DNA of 64,000 nt from NCBI RefSeq assembly GCF_030504625.1, contig NZ_JAUKWH010000012.1:1-64000 (forward strand), read 5' to 3'. Each line of letters opens with the position of its first letter. Position 1 is the stretch's first letter. This document shows positions 25,464-33,780 of this stretch, piece by piece. The stretch is from Neisseria sp. MVDL19-042950. Its GTDB lineage: Bacteria; Pseudomonadota; Gammaproteobacteria; Burkholderiales; Neisseriaceae. Position numbers and translations under genes: made by a program. The notes under the pieces are model-generated. The model saw only the letters and a program-made list of their open reading frames with translations, searched no databases and had not been told where the DNA came from.

Positions 25464-25735
25464 CCTCTCTGTATAAAACGGTATGGCAATGAATTGGGAA
25501 TTTACTTTTAATATGCAAATAATTCAATAAATAACAAATCATTGTCATAGAAATATCATCTCAAAAGTCTCAAATTTTCTACTGCATAAAAATAACCGGT
25601 CCGACATCGAACTGAGTATTTTTTTACATTATTTTCACTGCCTACCCATTTGGCAATATAACGGCTTTCCACAGTAATCAGGTGCAATTGCCCACCAGAC
25701 GGCACGATCGCTCTGATAAATAGCAGGAATAAATA

Positions 25736-25783
25736 TTTACAATAAAGGCATTTTTGATAAAATATAATAATTCTCATTAACAT
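25736..25783 (+). promoter_or_regulatory. probable tbpBA promoter with Fur box
   Basis: TTTACA (25736-25741), 16 nt, TAAAAT (25758-25763). Directly downstream ATAATAATTCTCATTAACAT (25764-25783) resembles Neisseria Fur boxes. Iron repression of tbpBA is established in Neisseria; this particular site is read by eye. Confidence 0.55.
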
Positions 25784-25801
25784 GATTAATAGGAGTATTA
25801 A

Positions 25802-27571
25802 ATGTATTTCGCAAAAAAAATAGGTGTATTGATTTGTATTCCTTTCATTATTAGTGCCTGTGCAACCAATAAAGGCGATTTCGGGCTGAATGATGTGAAT
25901 ATACTGCCCCCCGGAAAGCGGAAACCTGAGATTAATGATGAAAAAACGCCACCCCGTACCGACGAGCAGGTGTCGGCATTCATGGAACCCAGCTTGGGTG
26001 TTTCAGTAGAAATTCCGCGCCGTAGTACGGGTGTGGCAGGTTCCGTTCTTGAAGAGCGTGTAGAACTGACACCTGAAAAAATCAAAAATATCGGCGGTAA
26101 TTTGGAAATTCCGCATATCGATGAAATTAAAAAACATCCTCAACATTCCGGTTCAATTGCCCACTCACACGACGGTTTTATTGGTGATCACCGTAAACGC
26201 GATATGGAATATGTACGTTCGGGTTGGGTGGTAGACGATGCCGTCGGCTTGGAAATTATTAACGGCCCGTCTAAAAAAATATTGTCCGGCACGGTAGGCT
26301 ATGTCTATTACAAAGGCATTAACCCCTCCCAATCTTTCCCTACAAGCGGCAAAGCAACTTATAAAGGTACATGGGATTTTACTACTGATGCGAGACAAGG
26401 TAGAAAAAAAGAAAGTTTCAACGGTAGCGCTCCGGGTATCGGTAACAACTATGGAGCAACCTCATTTGATGAAGCCGATACCATCAATACTGATAAGAGT
26501 TTGGGCGAAGTTGGCCACAGCAGCGAACTTGAAGTAGATTTTGCTAAAAAAAGTTTAACCGGCAAATTGTATAAGAACCATCGTGTTATTGCCGGTCAAA
26601 CACAAAAACGTACCCTCCGCTATAACGTAGAAGCCTCTATTAAAGGCAATCGTTTCCAAGGCCGTGTGTTGGCGAACGATAAAAAAGATACCTACTTCGG
26701 CAAAGATGGCAGCTTGGAAGGTGGATTCTTCGGCCCTGCTGCCGAAGAATTGGCCGGTAAATTTTTGGCTGACGACAACTCATTATTCGGCGTGCTGGCA
26801 GGTAAACGCAGCAAAGAAAAAAACGAGAAGACTGAAAAAATCATTGATGCTTTCCATATCGGCCTTGGAACCTTGCAACCCTCTGAAGCCGATAATTTCG
26901 GCGATGCACGTAAGTTTGTATTCAAAGGCCAAACTTTTTCACTCTTGCCCACTACGGGGGCGGGTAAATCTTTCTTAGAAACCCTCAAATATGATTTAGG
27001 CAATAACCGCACCCTTTCTTTGGTTTCATGTTGCAGCAATCTGGACTACCTTAAATTTGGTACTTATCAGGTAACCGAGGGGGACAAAAAAGGTGATGCC
27101 GGATTCTTCTTCCAAGGCGAGCGCACCCCTGTAAGCGAGGTGCCAACCAGCGGAACCGCGCAATACAAAGGCAGTTGGCAAGCACAAATTATAAGTAAAA
27201 GCGGCCACACTTGGAGTGAATCACCCAACAACAACAGCGGTGGCAGCCGTGCAGTATTCAATGTAGATTTCGGCCAGAAAAAAATCAACGGTACATTGAC
27301 TGCCGACAACCGAGTATCGCCAACCTTTACCATTGATGCCGATATTTCAGGCAACGGCTTTAGCGGTCGTGCTAAAACAGATGCAAAAGGATTTGTATTC
27401 GACCCGGGCAGTACCGGCAGGGAAACACGTGTTCATCTGGATGCTGAAGTTAAAGGCGGTTTTTACGGCCCGAAAGCATCCGAGCTGGGCGGCATCTTCC
27501 ATAGTAATAAAGCAGGCGAAGACCAAGTAGGCGGCAGTTTCGGAGGCAAACGACAAGCACCCGGACAATAA
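25802..27571 (+). CDS. tbpB: transferrin-binding protein B-like surface lipoprotein
   Basis: A 589-residue surface lipoprotein that captures host iron-loaded transferrin and presents it to TbpA. The signal MYFAKKIGVLICIPFIISAC gives Cys20 as lipidation site. Two lobes follow, each with a handle and an eight-stranded barrel; both barrels end in the TbpB signature GGFFGPAAEELAG / GGFYGPKASELGG. CCSNLDYLKFG, FFQGERT and the C-terminal FGGKRQAPGQ are strongly TbpB-like. It lacks the long acidic stretch of typical LbpB. RBS AGGAG lies 6 nt before the ATG. tbpA follows 42 nt downstream. Binding to transferrin rather than another host protein is inferred. Confidence 0.88.
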   Translation: MYFAKKIGVLICIPFIISACATNKGDFGLNDVNILPPGKRKPEINDEKTPPRTDEQVSAFMEPSLGVSVEIPRRSTGVAGSVLEERVELTPEKIKNIGGNLEIPHIDEIKKHPQHSGSIAHSHDGFIGDHRKRDMEYVRSGWVVDDAVGLEIINGPSKKILSGTVGYVYYKGINPSQSFPTSGKATYKGTWDFTTDARQGRKKESFNGSAPGIGNNYGATSFDEADTINTDKSLGEVGHSSELEVDFAKKSLTGKLYKNHRVIAGQTQKRTLRYNVEASIKGNRFQGRVLANDKKDTYFGKDGSLEGGFFGPAAEELAGKFLADDNSLFGVLAGKRSKEKNEKTEKIIDAFHIGLGTLQPSEADNFGDARKFVFKGQTFSLLPTTGAGKSFLETLKYDLGNNRTLSLVSCCSNLDYLKFGTYQVTEGDKKGDAGFFFQGERTPVSEVPTSGTAQYKGSWQAQIISKSGHTWSESPNNNSGGSRAVFNVDFGQKKINGTLTADNRVSPTFTIDADISGNGFSGRAKTDAKGFVFDPGSTGRETRVHLDAEVKGGFYGPKASELGGIFHSNKAGEDQVGGSFGGKRQAPGQ

Positions 27572-27613
27572 AACCGACAACATGACACCTTCAGACATCA
27601 TTCGGAGCAAATA

Positions 27614-30391
27614 ATGAATATTGCAAAGCAATACCGTAAAAACGCCTTACCCTCACGCCTTACTGCGATATGCTTGGCCGTGCTCTCATGCGCGGCGGCA
27701 GCGCCCACTTTTGCGGCAACAGCGGAAACAAACGAACAACAGGAAGTGAAACTGAATGAAGTTGTTGTAAAAGGCAAGAAAAAGATACGCCGTAAAGACA
27801 CAGAAATTACCGGTTTGGGTAAGATTGTCAAACATTCAGACGGCCTCGACAAAGAACAAGTCTTAGGGATCCGCGATTTAACCCGCTACGATCCCAGTAT
27901 TGCCGTAGTTGAGCAAGGACGTGGTGCAAGCAGCGGTTACTCTATACGTGGCGTGGATAGAAACCGCATCAGCCTAACCGTAGACGGACTGCCGCAAATC
28001 CAGTCCTATACCATTAAAGGGACACCGGCCAGCAGCGGTGCCATTAATGAAATCGAATACGAAAATATCACTGAAATCGAGATCAATAAAGGGGCTAACT
28101 CAGCAGAACAAGGCAGTGGTGCATTAGGCGGTTCGCTTGCCTTCCGTACCAAAGAAGCCAAAGACATTATCAAGGAAGGCCAAAACTGGGGGCTAAATAC
28201 CAAATCTGCATATAGCAGCAAAAACAACCAATTTACCCAATCTATTGCCGCTGCAGGTCGCTTAAACGGGTTCGAAGGCATGGCTGTATTTACTCATCGC
28301 AAAGGGCAAGCAACCCAAACGCATAGCCATGCCGGCCAGCATAGCCAAACCTTTTCACGCATTGCGGGCTATACAGAAAATCCTAACGACCCCAATACTA
28401 AATATGGTTGGTTTACAGTGGAAGGAGACTGCGCCGATCCGGAAAATTGCGATAAAGTACGTCTATTTTCAAAGGCCAGTAAAGCAAATAAATATTTGAA
28501 GACCGAAGAAGTACCTGCTGATCAATATACCGGCAACAAGCGTATCCTGCCTAATCCGATGGATTACCAAAGCCGTTCATGGCTGACAAACGTAGGCTAT
28601 CATTTCTCACCCCGCCACTACTTAGGCGGTATTATGGAAAATACACGCCAACGCTACGATATCCAAGACATGAATTTTGAAAAATATTGGACCAACTCAA
28701 ACCCTGAACTTCAATTACACATCACTAAGTCTAAAGGTATTTACCGTCACAACGAAGATATCCACGATGGCTTGGTAACACAAAGTGGTTCGGAAGGTCA
28801 GTGGCGCTATATCGGTTTGAAATATTCCCGTCTGCGTTATTTCGACGAGCGCCACCGCAAAACCCGCAACGGCCTGCTGTACCGCTATACAAACCCTGAT
28901 CACGATACGGTTTTCGACCGCGCACAAATCAGCTTCAACCGTCAGAATATTGCTCTCGATACACGCCGTCATGATCTAAATTGTTCGGTCTATCCTGAAG
29001 TCGACAAAAACTGCCGCCCAAGCATTGATAAGCCTTGGTCTGCCTATCACTCTGAGCGCTCCGTTTATGGGGAAAGACACAATTTATTGCATTTGGAAGC
29101 GGAGAAAAAACTCTCATTTGCCAACACTTCGCACAAACTGTATTTCGGTTTAGGCTTTGATCGCTTCCGCTCCAAATTGGAACGTAAAGATATCTATGCG
29201 GAAAATGCACAGCGCGACGTCGAACTCATCAGGGGCGACTCCACGAAAGAATTTCCTGATATCTATCGTATTCAAAATCCCAAGTTAGTTACTTTCAATT
29301 TGTGCAGATATGACAATGTATACAGTGCTTATAATTGCAATGCACGGATTATCGACGGCCACAATCATTATATTGCCCTACGCGACCACATGAGTTTGGG
29401 CAAATATGTAGATTGGGGGATAGGTGGGCGTTATGATTACCATAAAATGACCACCGACGATCCTTGGACAGCTTCCGGTACTTTTCGAAACACTTCTTGG
29501 AATAGCGGCTTCGTCTTCAAACCAACCTCCCATTTGAGCCTCTTGCACCGTATTTCCAGCGGTTTCCGTGTGCCGAGTTTTCAGGAATTATTTGGCGATC
29601 GGATTCCCGGCTTTGAGAAAGGCAAAGACGATGATTTTCACTATGTTGGCAAATTCAAGCCTGAAAAAGCATTGAACAACGAGGTCGGCATACATCTGAA
29701 AGGAAACTTCGGCCATTTGGAAGCAAGTTACTTCCGAAATAAATATAAAGATCTCATCGGTCTTACGCACATCGATCCAAACGTTCCCGGCCTGAAAAAC
29801 CGCGATACGGCAAGCGGCTACCGAAATATGTACAATGCCACAACCGACGGCATCAATATTATTGGCAAACTCGATTGGTACAATGTCTTTAACAAGTTGC
29901 CCGAAGGCTTATACAGTACTGTAGCCTATAACCATGTGAAGCTGAAAAAAGCCTCGCTGACAAAAAACTATTTCCAACACTCCTGCACAATGCTGTTTGA
30001 TGCCATCCAACCGTCCCGCTATGTACTGGGTTTGGGTTACGATGCACCAAACGGTAAGTGGGGGGTAAATGGTGTGATGACATATTCGAAAGCCAAAAAT
30101 CCGGATGAATTAAAAGGACAATGCCGATCAGGTATTACTCGTAATACATCCGCCACCAAGAAAGTTACCAAACCTTGGTATATTTTTGATGTCAGCGGCT
30201 ACGTTACTCTAAAAGACAAACTAACACTGCGGGCAGGCATCTACAATCTGACCAACCGCCGTTACAGTCAATGGGAAAACGTACGCCAGTCAGCACTGGG
30301 GGCTGTTAACCGGCAAACCAATGTAGGAAACTACTCACGCTATGCCGCTCCGGGTAGAAACGTTACGGTTTCTATGGAAATGAAGTTTTAA
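27614..30391 (+). CDS. tbpA: TonB-dependent transferrin/lactoferrin receptor (TbpA/LbpA family)
   Basis: A 925-residue outer-membrane TonB-dependent transporter that strips iron from host transferrin or lactoferrin. A signal peptide of about 35 residues is followed by a TonB-box-like LNEVVVKGKKK, a plug domain (IRDLTRYDPSIAVVEQGRG, YSIRGVDRNRISLTVDGLPQ) and a 22-strand barrel ending YAAPGRNVTVSMEMKF. Pieces such as LGIRDLTRYDP, CSVYPEVDKNCRPS and AKNPDEL recall LbpA, others TbpA, so the ligand is uncertain. The TbpB-like partner favours transferrin. TonB-ExbB-ExbD must supply energy from elsewhere. Confidence 0.9.
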   Translation: MNIAKQYRKNALPSRLTAICLAVLSCAAAAPTFAATAETNEQQEVKLNEVVVKGKKKIRRKDTEITGLGKIVKHSDGLDKEQVLGIRDLTRYDPSIAVVEQGRGASSGYSIRGVDRNRISLTVDGLPQIQSYTIKGTPASSGAINEIEYENITEIEINKGANSAEQGSGALGGSLAFRTKEAKDIIKEGQNWGLNTKSAYSSKNNQFTQSIAAAGRLNGFEGMAVFTHRKGQATQTHSHAGQHSQTFSRIAGYTENPNDPNTKYGWFTVEGDCADPENCDKVRLFSKASKANKYLKTEEVPADQYTGNKRILPNPMDYQSRSWLTNVGYHFSPRHYLGGIMENTRQRYDIQDMNFEKYWTNSNPELQLHITKSKGIYRHNEDIHDGLVTQSGSEGQWRYIGLKYSRLRYFDERHRKTRNGLLYRYTNPDHDTVFDRAQISFNRQNIALDTRRHDLNCSVYPEVDKNCRPSIDKPWSAYHSERSVYGERHNLLHLEAEKKLSFANTSHKLYFGLGFDRFRSKLERKDIYAENAQRDVELIRGDSTKEFPDIYRIQNPKLVTFNLCRYDNVYSAYNCNARIIDGHNHYIALRDHMSLGKYVDWGIGGRYDYHKMTTDDPWTASGTFRNTSWNSGFVFKPTSHLSLLHRISSGFRVPSFQELFGDRIPGFEKGKDDDFHYVGKFKPEKALNNEVGIHLKGNFGHLEASYFRNKYKDLIGLTHIDPNVPGLKNRDTASGYRNMYNATTDGINIIGKLDWYNVFNKLPEGLYSTVAYNHVKLKKASLTKNYFQHSCTMLFDAIQPSRYVLGLGYDAPNGKWGVNGVMTYSKAKNPDELKGQCRSGITRNTSATKKVTKPWYIFDVSGYVTLKDKLTLRAGIYNLTNRRYSQWENVRQSALGAVNRQTNVGNYSRYAAPGRNVTVSMEMKF

Positions 30392-30463
30392 TCTATGAGA
30401 GGCCGGCAAAAACCTACTGTTTAAGCCAGTCGGAATTCAGTGATTCCATTGCATTTGAATAAT

Positions 30464-30529
30464 CTAAAACAGTAATGTGAGACGAGAGGCCGGATGGCTA
30501 CCATCTTGTTTGAAATGTTACTGTTTTAG
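30464..30529. repeat. inverted-repeat element CTAAAACAGTAA...TTACTGTTTTAG
   Basis: Perfect 12-bp arms at 30464-30475 and 30518-30529 with a 42-nt centre that has its own GATGG-CTA-CCATC hairpin. It could be a small mobile-element remnant or an RNA structure. I do not know it. Confidence 0.5.
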
Positions 30530-30555
30530 AGAGGCTTTTCGGCTAATCATAAACC

Positions 30556-30608
30556 TAAACATTTAGAGGCCGTCTGAAAATCTGTTTCAGACGGCCTCTA
30601 AATGTTTA
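30556..30608 (+). terminator. extended DUS-pair terminator after tbpA
   Basis: The DUS inverted pair is extended by TAAACATTTAGA on the left and its complement on the right to give perfect 24-bp arms with a 5-nt loop, then CTTTTT. Confidence 0.85.
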
Positions 30609-30747
30609 CTTTTTATCAGAGCAATCTGCTGCCACAATACTGAAACTATGGTTATTAAATGTTGACAACGGTTTCAAGCAGCAAATTACAAACGACATTA
30701 CAAGGCCGGAACATACTGTATATACGTTATCACCGTACACCTGCACA

Positions 30748-30771
30748 AACGGCAGCCTTAAGGCTGCCGTT
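30748..30771. terminator. palindromic hairpin between tbpA and nuoN
   Basis: A perfect 24-bp palindrome centred on TTAA, built on AACGGCAGCC / GGCTGCCGTT. A T-rich stretch follows on the plus strand only, but it lies 25 nt after the nuoN stop and may also end the nuo transcript. Confidence 0.6.
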
Positions 30772-30795
30772 TCATCTTTTTTAATACTACTGCTC

Positions 30796-32238
30796 TTACA
30801 AAGTATTTTCTAAAGCTTTCAAACACCAATCCATCATACTTTGCGGCATAACACCCCAAATCAGCAATAATCCCGCGTTTAATGATAAAAATACTTTAGT
30901 GGCAAAATTGCTGCCAATCGGATGATGGTTATTTGCATTATCGAAATAAATCACTTTTACCACTCGCAAATAGTAAAACGCACCTATTAACGACATAACC
31001 ACTGCAAAAACCGATAACCAAATATAACCTTGCGACAATAATGCTTTAATAACGGCAAACTTAGCATAGAAACCCATTAACGGTGGGATACCGGCCATAG
31101 AGAACATTGCCAGCAACATTAGAAATGCATACCAAGCATTACGCTGGTTGAGCCCTGCCAGATCGTTGATATCCTCGCATTCATGTGCTTCATTAGACAG
31201 CAACATCAATACGCCGAAGCCTACCAAGCCCATAACCACATAAGTAATAGCATAATACAACCCGGCAGTAAAACCGATTGCTCCGGCCATAAACGCCAAC
31301 AAAATAAATCCCATGTGGCTGATTGTAGAGTAAGCAAGCATGCGTTTGATGTTAGTTTGCATAATGGCAACCAAGTTACCGACTACCAACGATACAACGG
31401 CCAAAATAGCCAACATCGGAGCCCAATCCGCAGCAGTCGTTCCCAAGCCGGTAACTAGAATACGGAAAGCAAACACTACAGCAGCAACTTTAGGAGCGGT
31501 ACCTACAAAAGCGGCAACGGAAGTAGGCGCACCTTGGTATACATCAGGCACCCACATATGAAACGGTACGGCACCGAGTTTAAAGGCTACAGCCACCACG
31601 ATAAATACCAAACCCAGTTTTAACAACCAAGTATTCGCCTCGCCGTCGTAAGCATTTGCCAATACGGTGGCAAATTCGAGAGACCCTGTTGCCCCATACA
31701 CCATTGAAATACCGTATAACAACAAACCGGAGGCCAGTGCGCCCAGTACGAAATACTTTAAGGCGGCCTCTGCGGCTTCTGCCGAATCGCGACGCAAAGC
31801 AATCATTGCATACAGCGCGAGAGACAAAAGTTCCAAACCGATATAGGCAGTCAGAAAATGGCCGGCACTTACCATTACGCTCATACCGGTTAATGCAAAT
31901 AACGATAACGTATAAAATTCGCCTTTAAAAATATTGCGCACTTGGTTGTACGGTTTACTATACACAAATAAGGCAAACAACGCCGCATACATAACCATTT
32001 TCGACAACTGCGACATACCGTCGGCAATATACATTCCGCTGAATGCAGACATACTGCCGGAAACCCATACCGCCCATTGCGTAAAAGCAACCGCTACGAG
32101 TGAAAGCAGGCTGAGAATGTGAGTAATATAGCGATTTTTGTCACTTATCCACAGATCAATCAGCAGCACGGTAAATAATGCCGAAAGCAAAACGATTTCA
32201 GGCATGGCAGGAATTAAATTCAAATCAGTCCAGTTCAT
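30796..32238 (-). CDS. nuoN: NADH-quinone oxidoreductase subunit N
   Basis: A 480-residue antiporter-like membrane subunit of complex I with about 14 transmembrane helices. LALYAMIALRRDSAEAAEAALKYFVLGALASG, FKLGAVPFHMWVPDVYQGAP and LAYSTISHMGFILLAF are the conserved proton-channel segments, with the usual buried Glu and Lys residues. It is the last gene of the nuo operon, 9 nt after nuoM. Confidence 0.97.
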   Translation of the reverse strand: MNWTDLNLIPAMPEIVLLSALFTVLLIDLWISDKNRYITHILSLLSLVAVAFTQWAVWVSGSMSAFSGMYIADGMSQLSKMVMYAALFALFVYSKPYNQVRNIFKGEFYTLSLFALTGMSVMVSAGHFLTAYIGLELLSLALYAMIALRRDSAEAAEAALKYFVLGALASGLLLYGISMVYGATGSLEFATVLANAYDGEANTWLLKLGLVFIVVAVAFKLGAVPFHMWVPDVYQGAPTSVAAFVGTAPKVAAVVFAFRILVTGLGTTAADWAPMLAILAVVSLVVGNLVAIMQTNIKRMLAYSTISHMGFILLAFMAGAIGFTAGLYYAITYVVMGLVGFGVLMLLSNEAHECEDINDLAGLNQRNAWYAFLMLLAMFSMAGIPPLMGFYAKFAVIKALLSQGYIWLSVFAVVMSLIGAFYYLRVVKVIYFDNANNHHPIGSNFATKVFLSLNAGLLLIWGVMPQSMMDWCLKALENTL

Positions 32239-32247
32239 TCACACACC

Positions 32248-33750
32248 TCAAATCTTGCTTTGCGCCACATGGGTAATCAAATCGTTGGCAGCTTGGTGGA
32301 TTACTTCAATAAAGGCTTGCGGATACAAACCCATGCCCAGAACCGCCAACGCCAAAATAGCCAAAATAGCAAACTCACGGCAATTGATATCTTGCAGTTT
32401 TTCTACTTCGGGATTGGTAATGGCACCAAAAATCACCCGCTTGTACATCCACAACGTATAAGCGGCACCATAAATCAAAGTTAAAGCAGCCAAAGCGCCC
32501 ACCCAGAAATTAACTTCTACCGCACCCATAATAACCATAAATTCACCGACAAAACCCGAGGTTGCAGGTAAACCGGCATTAGCCATCGCAAACAACATCA
32601 TAAACGCAGCAAATTTCGGCATTACATTTACCACCCCACCGTAATCAGCGATATTGCGCGAGTGCAGGCGGTCGTACATTACACCGATACACATGAACAT
32701 GGCGGCAGAAACAAATCCGTGGGAAATCATCTGAATAACGGCACCTTTTAATGCCCAGTCATTCAAATAACCGCCCGCAAACAAAAACATACCTAAAGTG
32801 ACAAATCCCATATGGCTGATGGAAGAATAAGCCACCAGTTTTTTCATATCGGTTTGCACTAACGCCACCATACCGATGTAAATTACCGCAATCAGAGAAA
32901 GCACTATGATTGCCGGAGCAAAGAAACGTGAAGCATCAGGCAGAATCGGCAAAACAAAACGTAAGAAGCCATATGCTCCCACTTTCAATGTAATTGCCGC
33001 CAACACCATCGAACCTCCGGTAGGCGCTTCGACGTGAGCATCAGGCAACCACGTATGTACCGGCCACATCGGTACTTTCACAGCAAATGATAGGAAGAAT
33101 GCGATAAACAATAGCTGCTGCACACCCAACGGAATCTGCTTCAGATTCTGGAAGTCCACAATCGAGAAACTGCCGCCGGTTTGGTAAGACAGATAAACCA
33201 AACCTACCAACATCAGCAACGATCCGAGCAGGGTATAGAGAAATAGCTTCACTGAAGCATACACACGGCGCGGACCACCCCACATACCGATGATTAAATA
33301 CAACGGAATCAGCATGCCTTCAAAGAATACATAAAACAGAATGGCATCTTGTGCAGAAAAGGCCCCATTAATCAAACCCGACATAATCAAAAACGCTGCC
33401 ATATATTGCGCCGGGCGCTTCTGAATAACTTGCCATCCGGCCAACACCACCATCAACGTGATAAAGCTGTTCAAGATGACAAACAATGCCGAAATACCGT
33501 CCACACCCAAAGCATAGTTGATATTTAAAGCAGGAATCCAACTATGGAACTCGGTAAACTGATAGCCTCCGCTTAACCGGTCAAACCGAGTAAATAACGG
33601 CAGCGTTACCAAGAAACCGGCCAATGCGCCGATAAAAGCCAGCACACGGGCAATACCGGCTCGGCTGTCGGAGCCGGTTGCCAATACCAGCACACCCGCT
33701 GCTATCGGCACCCATACAGCTAAACTGAGTAAGTTATCTAACATATTCAT
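32248..33750 (-). CDS. nuoM: NADH-quinone oxidoreductase subunit M
   Basis: A 500-residue antiporter-like proton-pumping subunit of complex I. Conserved GVDGISALFVILNSF, FFEGMLIPLYLIIGMWGG (with the TM5 Glu), FAVKVPMWPVHTWLPDAHVEAPTGGSM and LVAYSSISHMGFVTLG are present. It lies between nuoL and nuoN on the minus strand. Confidence 0.97.
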   Translation of the reverse strand: MNMLDNLLSLAVWVPIAAGVLVLATGSDSRAGIARVLAFIGALAGFLVTLPLFTRFDRLSGGYQFTEFHSWIPALNINYALGVDGISALFVILNSFITLMVVLAGWQVIQKRPAQYMAAFLIMSGLINGAFSAQDAILFYVFFEGMLIPLYLIIGMWGGPRRVYASVKLFLYTLLGSLLMLVGLVYLSYQTGGSFSIVDFQNLKQIPLGVQQLLFIAFFLSFAVKVPMWPVHTWLPDAHVEAPTGGSMVLAAITLKVGAYGFLRFVLPILPDASRFFAPAIIVLSLIAVIYIGMVALVQTDMKKLVAYSSISHMGFVTLGMFLFAGGYLNDWALKGAVIQMISHGFVSAAMFMCIGVMYDRLHSRNIADYGGVVNVMPKFAAFMMLFAMANAGLPATSGFVGEFMVIMGAVEVNFWVGALAALTLIYGAAYTLWMYKRVIFGAITNPEVEKLQDINCREFAILAILALAVLGMGLYPQAFIEVIHQAANDLITHVAQSKI

Positions 33751-33780
33751 AACCTGACATTCTTAAGATTGAATTCCCAC

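Larger units (their letters stand above)
25008..25801. other. gene-poor region between tRNA-Lys and tbpB
   Basis: About 800 bases without a supportable gene. It contains the tRNA terminator, one imperfect DUS hairpin (25429-25463) that follows no gene, and the tbpB promoter region at the right end. The orphan hairpin suggests a gene was lost here. Confidence 0.55.
30392..30795. other. intergenic region between tbpA and nuoN with several inverted repeats
   Basis: About 400 bases without a gene. It holds a 12-bp inverted repeat (30464-30529), a 24-bp-arm DUS hairpin (30556-30608) and a perfect 24-bp palindrome (30748-30771). Confidence 0.65.
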
